NCBI GenBank assembly: GCA_030628785.1
Contig: DAOVQI010000262.1
Location: 1 to 5,246, forward strand
Source of the DNA: Bacteroidota bacterium
GTDB lineage: Bacteria; Bacteroidota; Bacteroidia; Bacteroidales; VadinHA17
DNA length: 5,246 nt
Reading direction: 5' to 3'
Shown here piece by piece: positions 1-5,224 of this stretch. The position numbers were made by a program, and so were the translations under genes. Within the stretch, counting starts at the first letter, position 1. The number at the start of each line of letters is the position of its first letter. The notes beneath the pieces were generated by a model. The model was not told where the DNA came from. It saw only the letters and a program-made list of their open reading frames with translations, and searched no databases.

Positions 1-564
1 CATCCGGAGAATATCTATGATCTGGATTTTAGTCCTGACGGAAAATATTTAGCCAGTGCATCAAGAGATAAAACGGTAAAAATCTGGGATCCTGAAAAAG
101 AGGAGTTGATCCAAACCCTGTCAGGACATTCAATGAGTGTATTTGCAGTGCAATTCAGCCCTGACGGTTATTATCTGATCACCGGATCTCTTGATCAAAC
201 GACCAGGCTTTGGGAATCAAGCACAGGAAACTGCATTTACACCTACACCGGACACCAGGGCGGAGTCAATGATGTTTGTTTTGGCCCGGACGGAAAAACT
301 TTCGCCAGTTGTTCAAATGATCAAACAATCAGATTATGGATAATAGAACCGGAAATATTTGTGAATTATTATTATAAAAATGAGTTAGACAAAGAGATTT
401 CAACGAATGAACTTTTCGCTCCAAAATCCAAATCCGAATCCAGGGAGGCCTACAGGAAAAGACTTGATAAAGCGGAAGAATTTAAAAAAGAGATCCATTC
501 CAGGTTTTATCAGGAGTATAAGGAAAATTTACGGAAAAATAAACTCATAAAGAAAAACGAGTGA
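1..564 (+). CDS. WD40-repeat protein, C-terminal part (5' end outside window)
   Basis: The frame is open from the first base, so the gene begins upstream; 187 residues are visible. Three WD40 blades can be read: residues 1-30 (incomplete at the left, FSPDGKYLAS then DKTVKIWD), 36-72 (SGH, FSPDG, DQTTRLW) and 79-113 (TGH, FGPDG, DQTIRLW). The GH, PDG and D-x-T-x-(R/K)-(L/I)-W landmarks occur at normal spacing. WD40 blades form beta-propellers used for protein binding, usually without catalysis; the partner is unknown. After the last blade comes a tail of about 72 residues (116-187), rich in Lys, Glu and Arg and probably helical or coiled coil, with an ES-x3-Y-x2-R-x2-KAEEF pattern. I recall similar tails in other Bacteroidota WD40 proteins, but that is from memory. 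Any N-terminal domain lies outside the window. The stop codon overlaps the next gene's GTG start by four bases, so the two are probably co-transcribed. Confidence 0.9.
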   Translation, partial: HPENIYDLDFSPDGKYLASASRDKTVKIWDPEKEELIQTLSGHSMSVFAVQFSPDGYYLITGSLDQTTRLWESSTGNCIYTYTGHQGGVNDVCFGPDGKTFASCSNDQTIRLWIIEPEIFVNYYYKNELDKEISTNELFAPKSKSESREAYRKRLDKAEEFKKEIHSRFYQEYKENLRKNKLIKKNE

Positions 565-1112
565 AAAAAGAGATAATCATTACGGGGCTGGTACTGATCC
601 TCGGTTTTGCAGGGTGTAAAAAGGACGAACCTTCCATAATAACCTCCGGAACTGCAACGCTTACCTCTACGCTTGTTCTGGAAGGATCAACATATTCTTC
701 CTTTGGTTTTAGCTTTGAGAAAGGCGGTGTTATAAAATACAATCCTGAATCGGACACTGAAATACCGGATATTTTTGTATCTCCAATCACTGAAGCATCC
801 GGAGATGTAACAGGTGCTTTCCTGGATAGTCCAAATATTGATAATTCCTTCAACTTAACCGCAGAATTCGACGATGAGACCAGTGCCACCGATTTTTTCA
901 ATAATTACAAGACCGTTGACGTTACAAACTTCTCAAAACTTGCCAAACCAATTTTGAAATATCAGGTCTGGACATTCAAAACCGGCAAAAAACTGTTTGC
1001 AAAAATATTGCTCACCGATGTACAGGCTTATATAAAGATCAGCACTCCTTATGCTGAAACGACTTTTAAATGGGTATACCAACCGGACGGGTCGAATGAG
1101 TTTGATAATTAA
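561..1112 (+). CDS. Small lipoprotein, possibly HmuY-like, function unknown
   Basis: The protein has 183 residues. The N-terminus is a lipoprotein signal: MKKE, a hydrophobic stretch at residues 5-17, then a lipobox FAGC with the lipidated Cys at 19. The mature end starts CKKDEPS; acidic or charged residues just after Cys are associated with surface export in Bacteroidota, so an outer-membrane location is likely. The body looks beta-rich. The C-terminal part (about 135-178: WTFKTGKKLFAKI, then TTFKWVYQPDGS) resembles, from memory, the end of HmuY-like proteins, and GFSFEKGG at 49-56 fits an early strand of such a fold. HmuY itself binds heme through two His and some homologues use Met; this protein has no His and no Met besides the start, so heme binding of that type is unlikely. 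The start is GTG, chosen because it gives an intact signal peptide and a GTGA overlap with the upstream stop; no ATG is available upstream in frame. The family assignment is tentative, the lipoprotein call firm. Confidence 0.85.
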   Translation: MKKEIIITGLVLILGFAGCKKDEPSIITSGTATLTSTLVLEGSTYSSFGFSFEKGGVIKYNPESDTEIPDIFVSPITEASGDVTGAFLDSPNIDNSFNLTAEFDDETSATDFFNNYKTVDVTNFSKLAKPILKYQVWTFKTGKKLFAKILLTDVQAYIKISTPYAETTFKWVYQPDGSNEFDN

Positions 1113-1244
1113 TAACCAAAATTGACACTTACCATTGAAAAACGAAAGGGACAGACCCCGGGGTCAATTATTATCATACAAAAACCAATGTATTGTTATA
1201 AAAAAAATCTGCCTGAAATAATTTATTATGCAACTCGGAATTAA
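1113..1244. other. Intergenic gap with a REP-like palindrome, no gene
   Basis: These 132 bases separate the lipoprotein gene from the acyltransferase gene. The left half carries the GC palindrome listed separately; the right half is AT-rich. TTGACA occurs at 1122-1127 but has no matching -10 box, and I found no match to the Bacteroidota -7 element TAnnTTTG, so I do not call a promoter, although one for the downstream gene should lie here. No Shine-Dalgarno sequence precedes the ATG at 1245. Confidence 0.6.
1120..1169. repeat. REP-like palindromic element
   Basis: A perfect 12-base palindrome, GACCCCGGGGTC, occupies 1154-1165. It sits inside GGGACAGACCCCGGGGTCA (1148-1166), GC-rich in an otherwise AT-rich gap. 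An outer inverted repeat AATTGAC (1120-1126) / GTCAATT (1163-1169) brackets the unit and shares bases with the right half of the palindrome. The reverse complement contains GGGGTCTGTCCC, a string I associate from memory with REP elements mobilised by RAYT (IS200-like tyrosine) transposases in several phyla. No transposase is present here, so at most this is a non-autonomous copy. It could also act as a weak bidirectional terminator after the lipoprotein gene, but no T-run follows. Confidence 0.5.
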
Positions 1245-2234
1245 ATGTCCTTGAATTTTAAACATAAAATCTTTGGCATAAACAATGATCATGCTTTTGA
1301 AAAAACAGCACTTGAAATTTTTCATTACCAGGCTGATTTTAACAAAATATATAAAGCTTACATAAATCACCTGGGAATTCTTCCTGAACAGGTTAAAACA
1401 TTGCTTCAAATACCGTTTCTCCCAATCGATTTTTTTAAAACACAGGATGTAATAACCGAAAATAAGGAGCCGGAAAGTATCTTCACAAGCAGTGGAACAA
1501 CGGGAGCATCAACAAGCCGGCATTTGATCACTGATGTTTCGGTTTATGAAGAGAGCTTTTTTAAAACATTTGAGCTTTTTTACGGGGATATCAGTAACTT
1601 TTGTATACTCGCTCTCCTTCCTTCCTACATTGAAAGGAAAAATTCTTCTCTTGTGTATATGATCAGTAAATTGATCCAAAAATCCGGTCACCCGGATAGT
1701 GGATTTTACCTTTACAATTTCGATGAACTGGTTTGTAAATTAAACCGTCTTTTAGAAAATGGACAGAAAATTCTCTTTTTTGGCGTTAGTTTCGCTCTTC
1801 TTGATTTTGCAGAAAAACATAAAATGAAATTAAGGAATACCATTGTGATGGAAACCGGTGGAATGAAAGGAAGAAGAGAAGAATTAACCAGGAAAGAATT
1901 ACACCAGGTCCTGACAAAGAACTTTGGAATAAATGAGATCCATTCAGAGTATGGTATGACTGAACTTCTGTCGCAGGCTTACTCAAAGGGAAATGGTCTG
2001 TTTTACAACCCTCCATGGATGAAAGTAATCATCAGAGACCCCTATGATCCTTTCTGCCGGTTAAACGAAGGCAGATCAGGAGGCATTAATGTTATTGACC
2101 TTGCAAATTATAATTCCTGCTCGTTTATTGAGACAAAGGATCTTGGCCGCTTATCGGCGAACAAAACATTCGAGATTCTGGGCAGATTTGATAACACCGA
2201 TATCAGGGGATGTAATTTGCTTATTGAGGAATAA
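1245..2234 (+). CDS. LuxE/PaaK-type acyl-protein synthetase-like acyltransferase
   Basis: This is a 329-residue protein of the ANL (adenylate-forming) superfamily, closest to the LuxE acyl-protein synthetase family. Visible landmarks: PFLPIDFFKTQ at 57-67; the phosphate-binding TSSGTTG at 81-87; ETGGMKGRREEL at 203-214; YGMTE at 236-240, the A5 adenine-site motif; and near the end DLGRL followed by GRFDNTDIRGCN (313-324), equivalent to the hinge. Family members activate a fatty or aryl acid with ATP and pass the acyl group to a thiol. The large C-terminal domain of classical ligases is absent; this short form is normal for Bacteroidota LuxE-like proteins, so I read the gene as intact. Cys323 in the RGC motif is a possible counterpart of the acyl-accepting Cys near the end of bioluminescence LuxE; that is inference. 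The substrate is unknown, and no acyl-CoA reductase (LuxC), acyl carrier protein or luciferase gene is beside it. The ATG at 1245 lacks a clear ribosome site, as is common in this phylum. Confidence 0.88.
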   Translation: MSLNFKHKIFGINNDHAFEKTALEIFHYQADFNKIYKAYINHLGILPEQVKTLLQIPFLPIDFFKTQDVITENKEPESIFTSSGTTGASTSRHLITDVSVYEESFFKTFELFYGDISNFCILALLPSYIERKNSSLVYMISKLIQKSGHPDSGFYLYNFDELVCKLNRLLENGQKILFFGVSFALLDFAEKHKMKLRNTIVMETGGMKGRREELTRKELHQVLTKNFGINEIHSEYGMTELLSQAYSKGNGLFYNPPWMKVIIRDPYDPFCRLNEGRSGGINVIDLANYNSCSFIETKDLGRLSANKTFEILGRFDNTDIRGCNLLIEE

Positions 2235-2249
2235 TTCCGGCTTATTGAG
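2219..2249. repeat. 10-base direct repeat across the acyltransferase stop codon
   Basis: GCTTATTGAG occurs at 2219-2228, inside the last codons of the acyltransferase gene, and again at 2240-2249, just past the TAA at 2232-2234. The copies are 21 bases apart. It may be a small tandem duplication that fixed the present stop, or chance in AT-rich DNA. Confidence 0.5.
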
Positions 2250-2262
2250 ATATGTAACTCGA

Positions 2263-3438
2263 TTATCCAGGTAAGATCCCCAGCTTATCAGCAATATGCT
2301 TCGGAATGGCATCCTTATGGATCATAATGGCAATGGTTTTCAGTCTCACATAGGACTCTGACATATATAAAAATCCGCCAAAGTCATTGCTTTCTTCCCC
2401 CCCTGAATTTTTAGTAAGATAATACCGGGTTCCTCTTCCGTCTTCAGCACTTCCTACAATATGCATCAGATGGTCATCTGTTGTAGTGTAATTATCAAAG
2501 GTTTCCTGACGCATCTGTTGGGTGATTTTTTTCTCCAGTCCTGGTGATTTAAAGATTTCTTTGGTTTCCTCCTCACTCATATCTCTCCATTCTTTTTCAG
2601 GAATAATCGCCACGTTATTCTTATGTGAAAAACCTTTTTCTCCAACATCGCCATCCCAACATACAGAATATCCTTTATCCAAAGCATAATCCATAACCTC
2701 AATGATTTCATCAAAGGGCAAATTATAATAAATATCAGAAGACCAGTTATCAGGAACTTCAAGAGGAAAAGATGAATAGGACGGATGATGAGTATATGAA
2801 GTAAATTCTATATAGTCGTCAGGGTTAAATCCAAGTTCACCGGCAAATGTTTTTGGGGTATAATCCTTGTTTTTATAGGTAAAATTCTCCGGAACTTCTC
2901 CCAGATAGGCATCTAAAACCGAGTTAAACGCCTTCTGCCAAACAGGTGTTAGTTTCCGGTTTCTGTTTTTCACAACGCCTTCAAGCATACCGTTCAAAAC
3001 GGCAGCAAGTTCCCCGTGGATGTGTTTTTCTTCTCCATAATTCAATCCTGAATAAATCTCTTCCGGGATCATTCCGTATTTGCGAATCGAATTAAGTACG
3101 TCATGAGCCTGGCCCCCCTGACTAAAATTAGCTTTACCGTGAAAACGTATGAAATTTAATGCCTTTGCATTATAGGCATTTCTTACCGGATACATTTCAG
3201 AAAGATCGAACTCCCCTTTCCCCATCCGGATTAACTCCGTTTCAATAAATGAGGTGGTGGCAAAACTCCAGCAGGTACCCGTAGCATACTGATTTTTGAC
3301 AGAGGTAGTCTTGATTTTTTTAACATTGCTGAATACATATCCTTTTTCTTTTTTCTTTTGTGCTTCCCCCGTATAAGGAAACACCAAAAACACGGCTAAA
3401 AGGAATACCGACGAAATCATTGTATAATATCTCTTCAT
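2263..3438 (-). CDS. Secreted C1 (papain-like) peptidase, bleomycin hydrolase/PepC-like
   Basis: This 391-residue cysteine peptidase has a Sec signal peptide: basic MKRYY, a hydrophobic core at about 8-22, and a likely cut after GEA at residue 26, so the mature enzyme acts in the periplasm or outside. Papain landmarks are in the right order and spacing: oxyanion Gln50 and nucleophile Cys56 in QYATGTCWSFA (six apart, as in papain), His323 in DDHLMHIVG, and Asn344 in YYLTKNSGG. The usual context for this Asn is KNSWG; here Trp is replaced by Gly345-Gly346-type sequence (NSGG), which may loosen shielding of the His-Asn pair. The long insertion between Cys and His and the ending IMIHKDAIPKHIADKLG fit the bleomycin hydrolase/aminopeptidase C group of Bacteroidota, though classical PepC is cytosolic and somewhat longer. 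The preference could be aminopeptidase or endopeptidase; the sequence does not say. It is the last gene of the minus-strand cluster, 18 bases after the DUF502 stop, with no evident Shine-Dalgarno sequence. Confidence 0.9.
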   Translation of the reverse strand: MKRYYTMISSVFLLAVFLVFPYTGEAQKKKEKGYVFSNVKKIKTTSVKNQYATGTCWSFATTSFIETELIRMGKGEFDLSEMYPVRNAYNAKALNFIRFHGKANFSQGGQAHDVLNSIRKYGMIPEEIYSGLNYGEEKHIHGELAAVLNGMLEGVVKNRNRKLTPVWQKAFNSVLDAYLGEVPENFTYKNKDYTPKTFAGELGFNPDDYIEFTSYTHHPSYSSFPLEVPDNWSSDIYYNLPFDEIIEVMDYALDKGYSVCWDGDVGEKGFSHKNNVAIIPEKEWRDMSEEETKEIFKSPGLEKKITQQMRQETFDNYTTTDDHLMHIVGSAEDGRGTRYYLTKNSGGEESNDFGGFLYMSESYVRLKTIAIMIHKDAIPKHIADKLGILPG

Positions 3439-3456
3439 GGCTTTGATTTTAAAGGT

Positions 3457-4026
3457 TTAAATTTTAGTTACTCCTCCTGAAACGATGAATTTCATAACCT
3501 CTGAGGAGGGTATATTTATGGGTGTGATATATTCACTCGGAACAATGAACAACTCACCAGAGAAGTTATATGAATGCGGAAAATAAACGGCCACCTTTTT
3601 CCCTTTCACCCCAACATTGGATAAATCTTCCTGGGTTAAGAATCCAAGTTTTTCCAGATTCGACACGTTATTTACCTTTACCAGCACCGGTTTATTGAAT
3701 TTTTTTTCTTTCCCGACAAAGGCGGTAAGCAAGTCTCTTATTGAGGTATAGATCACCTTTATCAACGGAGCCTTTTCCAGCACTTTAATAAAGAATGATT
3801 TTATCGGCTTGGCAATGATTGACTGGCCGGCAAAACCCAACAGCGTTATCAGCAATAAAATGATCAAAAAGTTTATGCCAGGTATATTGAAAGGAATAAC
3901 CGGATCAATATACGCTTCCATTAACCCGTCAAGAAACCGGTATACAAGATAAACAACATAAACCGTAATACCTAAAGGAGCTAAATAAATTAGTCCCTGG
4001 AAAAAAAATCCGCCTAATTTTTTCAT
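3457..4026 (-). CDS. DUF502 family inner-membrane protein
   Basis: The protein has 189 residues. I start it at the ATG at 4026 (MKKLGGFFFQG) because DUF502 proteins begin this way and have about this length. The frame stays open to 4128, but that extension would overlap the preceding gene by 68 bases and adds a non-family N-terminus. Two membrane helices are visible: about residues 7-29 (with QGLIYLAPLGITVYVVY) and 51-71 (INFLIILLLITLLGFAGQSII, a long hydrophobic run). After them come the family segments EKAPLIKVIYTSIRDLL (84-100) and a soluble C-terminal part with VAVYFPHSYNFSGELFIVP and a final SGGV. The molecular function of DUF502 is not established; it is an integral inner-membrane protein with a small globular domain. 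It lies 34 bases after the MmcQ/YjbR stop and 18 bases before the peptidase start, so co-transcription is likely. The leader between 4027 and 4060 has no recognisable ribosome site. Confidence 0.88.
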   Translation of the reverse strand: MKKLGGFFFQGLIYLAPLGITVYVVYLVYRFLDGLMEAYIDPVIPFNIPGINFLIILLLITLLGFAGQSIIAKPIKSFFIKVLEKAPLIKVIYTSIRDLLTAFVGKEKKFNKPVLVKVNNVSNLEKLGFLTQEDLSNVGVKGKKVAVYFPHSYNFSGELFIVPSEYITPINIPSSEVMKFIVSGGVTKI

Positions 4027-4060
4027 AACAAGTATATTAAATAGTTTGTGGTTTGTAGTT

Positions 4061-4411
4061 TCAAGCATCCAATAACTTTCTTTCTGATGACGTAAGCTTT
4101 TCAACCACAAGATTATATGAATCGTCAATCCATTCCCGGATTAATTTATCCCGTATTGAGCCATCAATTATCACCGTGTTCCAATGCTTTTTATTCATGT
4201 GATAACCCGGGATCACAGCAGGAAATTGTTCTCTTAATTCCGGTACTTTTTCAGGATCACACTTCAAATTAATGCTCAAATCATCTTCAAGGTCAACCAG
4301 GGCAAACATTTTTCCTGCCACCTTGAACACCAGGGTTTCCTCATCAAAAGGGAAACCTTCGGTTACACCTTTTTTTAACAAGCAATAATTCCGTATATCT
4401 TCAGTGTTCAT
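4061..4411 (-). CDS. MmcQ/YjbR family protein
   Basis: At 116 residues the protein has the normal length for this single-domain family. Landmarks are the N-terminal helix with KKGVTEGFPFDEETLVFKV (13-31), the strand pair GKMFALVDLEDDLSINLKCDP (33-53), and the signature GYHMNKKHWNTV (69-80), followed by a helical end (IRDKLIREWIDDSYNLVVEKL). The fold resembles the frataxin/CyaY type with a double-wing appearance, and members are often called DNA-binding, but a clear biological role has not been shown for most. The start is the ATG at 4411; the yraN stop is only five bases upstream, so the two genes are almost certainly on one transcript and possibly translationally linked. No unusual composition or missing conserved segment is seen. 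Confidence 0.92.
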   Translation of the reverse strand: MNTEDIRNYCLLKKGVTEGFPFDEETLVFKVAGKMFALVDLEDDLSINLKCDPEKVPELREQFPAVIPGYHMNKKHWNTVIIDGSIRDKLIREWIDDSYNLVVEKLTSSERKLLDA

Positions 4412-4416
4412 TTGTT

Positions 4417-4782
4417 TTATCGTAATTTTGGATAAAAAGCGTCTTCGATATGGTTAATTTCGGTAATACCATCGTAAAAAACCACGGTGATAATATCAAA
4501 TCTTGTTTCAATCTCTATATTGTAGGTTAGAATATAGGCCTCCGCGGCGTCAATAAGAAATCTTTGCTTTTTATTATTTACAACATCTGCAAGGTCTTCA
4601 TAAAATTCCTCTGTTCTGGATTTTACTTCAACAATGACTAAGGTGTCATTGATCCCGGCAATGATATCGATTTCTTTATGCCTGAACCGCCAGTTTTTGT
4701 GGTGGATCTGATAGCCTTTCTTAACAAGGTATTCAACTGCCGCTTCTTCCCCTTTTTTCCCTAATTCCGATTTTTTTGACAT
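4417..4782 (-). CDS. yraN: YraN/UPF0102 family nuclease-like protein
   Basis: The protein has 121 residues, typical for the family. The order of motifs is clear: LGKKGEEAAVEYLVKKGY (7-24), NWRFRHKEIDIIA (30-42) and LVIVEVKSR (48-56). Together these give the PD-(D/E)xK type restriction-endonuclease-like core: Glu12 or Glu13, Asp39 in EIDII, and Glu52-x-Lys54 in VEVK. All candidate catalytic residues are present, so metal-dependent nuclease activity is plausible, perhaps on recombination or repair intermediates; the cellular role of YraN proteins remains poorly defined. It is the first gene of the minus-strand cluster (YraN, MmcQ/YjbR, DUF502, C1 peptidase). The ATG at 4782 follows a 464-base non-coding region that must contain the promoter; an imperfect -7-like TACTTTTA (4819-4826, minus strand) is the nearest candidate but lacks a clear -33 TTG. 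Confidence 0.94.
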   Translation of the reverse strand: MSKKSELGKKGEEAAVEYLVKKGYQIHHKNWRFRHKEIDIIAGINDTLVIVEVKSRTEEFYEDLADVVNNKKQRFLIDAAEAYILTYNIEIETRFDIITVVFYDGITEINHIEDAFYPKLR

Positions 4783-4848
4783 AATCGATTTGATATCTCT
4801 TGATACATATACATCAAATAAAAGTAGAAAAAATTTATTAGAAATTTA

Positions 4849-4879
4849 GTCAGGGGCTGACCTGAAGTCAGGCCCTGAC
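4849..4879. repeat. Strong stem-loop (7 + 5 bp, 5-base loop)
   Basis: The outer arms GTCAGGG (4849-4855) and CCCTGAC (4873-4879) pair perfectly. A single G/G mismatch follows, then inner arms CTGAC (4857-4861) and GTCAG (4867-4871) around the loop CTGAA. It is GC-rich in AT-rich surroundings. No T-run directly follows on either strand, so it is not a standard intrinsic terminator. On the minus strand it lies 67 bases upstream of the yraN start. Confidence 0.7.
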
Positions 4880-4893
4880 ATAATCGGTTATGT
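4878..4893. repeat. Short perfect stem-loop ACATAA-TCGG-TTATGT
   Basis: Six-base arms at 4878-4883 and 4888-4893 pair perfectly around a TCGG loop. The left arm overlaps the end of the preceding 31-base hairpin by two bases, so the two structures would compete at their junction or stack end to end. Confidence 0.5.
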
Positions 4894-4898
4894 AAAAA

Positions 4899-4926
4899 GT
4901 AGTATGGGGCCGTAAAAATATACTAC
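4899..4926. repeat. Inverted repeat GTAGTAT / ATACTAC
   Basis: Perfect seven-base arms lie at 4899-4905 and 4920-4926, with a 14-base loop that starts GGGGCC. The right arm directly abuts the second copy of the 12-base direct repeat at 4927. It is the third stem-loop in a row. Confidence 0.5.
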
Positions 4927-5036
4927 CAAATAAAAGTAACAAAATTTTATAACACTCGTCCACTGATGCTGCTAAGAGATCAAACCGGGATGGAAACATT
5001 GGTTTGAATTTTAGTTTGAATTGGAAGCCATAATGT

Positions 5037-5143
5037 TACTCGTCAGACCACTGCTACTGTTTAACTTTATGATTAGATTTAAAATATTATGCTAATAATG
5101 AGATATAATAATAAATTTGAACATCTTAGTGGTCAGACGAGTA
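5037..5143. repeat. MITE-like unit with 16-base terminal inverted repeats
   Basis: TACTCGTCAGACCACT at 5037-5052 and AGTGGTCAGACGAGTA at 5128-5143 are inverted copies matching at 15 of 16 positions; the only mismatch is the central A opposite A. They enclose 75 AT-rich bases without a reading frame. Total length (107 bases) and structure fit a miniature inverted-repeat element or the end pair of a decayed insertion sequence. I see no convincing target duplication: TAATG or AATGT on the left does not match GGCTA on the right. A transcript would form a long stem with a large loop. No T-run follows the right arm. Confidence 0.6.
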
Positions 5144-5175
5144 GGCTAAAAAATTTAGAAACCAACAAGATTATG

Positions 5176-5224
5176 GAACATAGCCATAAAATATAGTTCT
5201 TTTCGTCATTATAAAGAACATAGC
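5176..5224. repeat. Nine-base direct repeat with intervening hairpin
   Basis: GAACATAGC occurs at 5176-5184 and 5216-5224. Between them GTTCTTT (5196-5202) can pair with AAAGAAC (5213-5219), whose last four bases belong to the second direct-repeat copy. The arrangement may be a regulator-binding site or a decayed element end near the window edge. Confidence 0.4.

Larger units (their letters stand above)
4815..4938. repeat. 12-base direct repeat flanking a stem-loop cluster
   Basis: CAAATAAAAGTA occurs exactly at 4815-4826 and 4927-4938, 112 bases apart, and similarity continues for about a dozen AT-rich bases after each copy. The copies bracket the three stem-loops at 4849-4926. On the minus strand each copy contains TACTTTTA, near to the -7 consensus TAnnTTTG. 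The repeat could mark a duplicated promoter region, or a target duplication or boundary of an inserted unit. Confidence 0.6.

Noticed and set aside
545..901. Antisense reading frame over the lipoprotein gene
   Set aside because: It is the reverse shadow of a frame with a clear signal peptide and lipobox, and its own translation has no family-like features.
1122..1127. TTGACA as a -35 promoter box
   Set aside because: No -10 partner at suitable distance, and Bacteroidota promoters use a different consensus (TTG and TAnnTTTG).
1164..1409. Minus-strand frame over the start of the acyltransferase gene
   Set aside because: Low-complexity Phe, Ile and Lys-rich translation typical of AT-rich DNA read backwards; it overlaps a well-supported gene.
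1509..2016. Two minus-strand frames (1509-1691 and 1786-2016) inside the acyltransferase gene
   Set aside because: Both lie opposite conserved ANL motifs and show no domain or start signal.
1245..2234. Part of a bioluminescence (lux) operon
   Set aside because: Only a LuxE-like gene is present; no luciferase or LuxC/LuxD genes are near, and LuxE-like proteins are widespread in non-luminous Bacteroidota.
2089..2274. Plus-strand frame overlapping the end of the acyltransferase gene
   Set aside because: Out of frame with a conserved C-terminal motif (GRFDNTDIRGC) that is clearly coding in the other frame.
2577..2762. Second minus-strand frame inside the peptidase gene
   Set aside because: Out of frame with the C1 peptidase, which stays open across the whole region with the catalytic residues in order.
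4027..4128. N-terminal extension of the DUF502 gene to 4128
   Set aside because: It would overlap the MmcQ/YjbR gene by 68 bases and adds residues unlike the family; MKKLGGFFFQG at 4026 is the usual type of start.
4980..5028. CRISPR-like sequence (GGGATGGAAAC) and GTTTGAATT repeats
   Set aside because: The GGAAAC string occurs once, and the GTTTGAATT pair (5002-5010 and 5014-5022) is too short and too close to be repeats separated by spacers.
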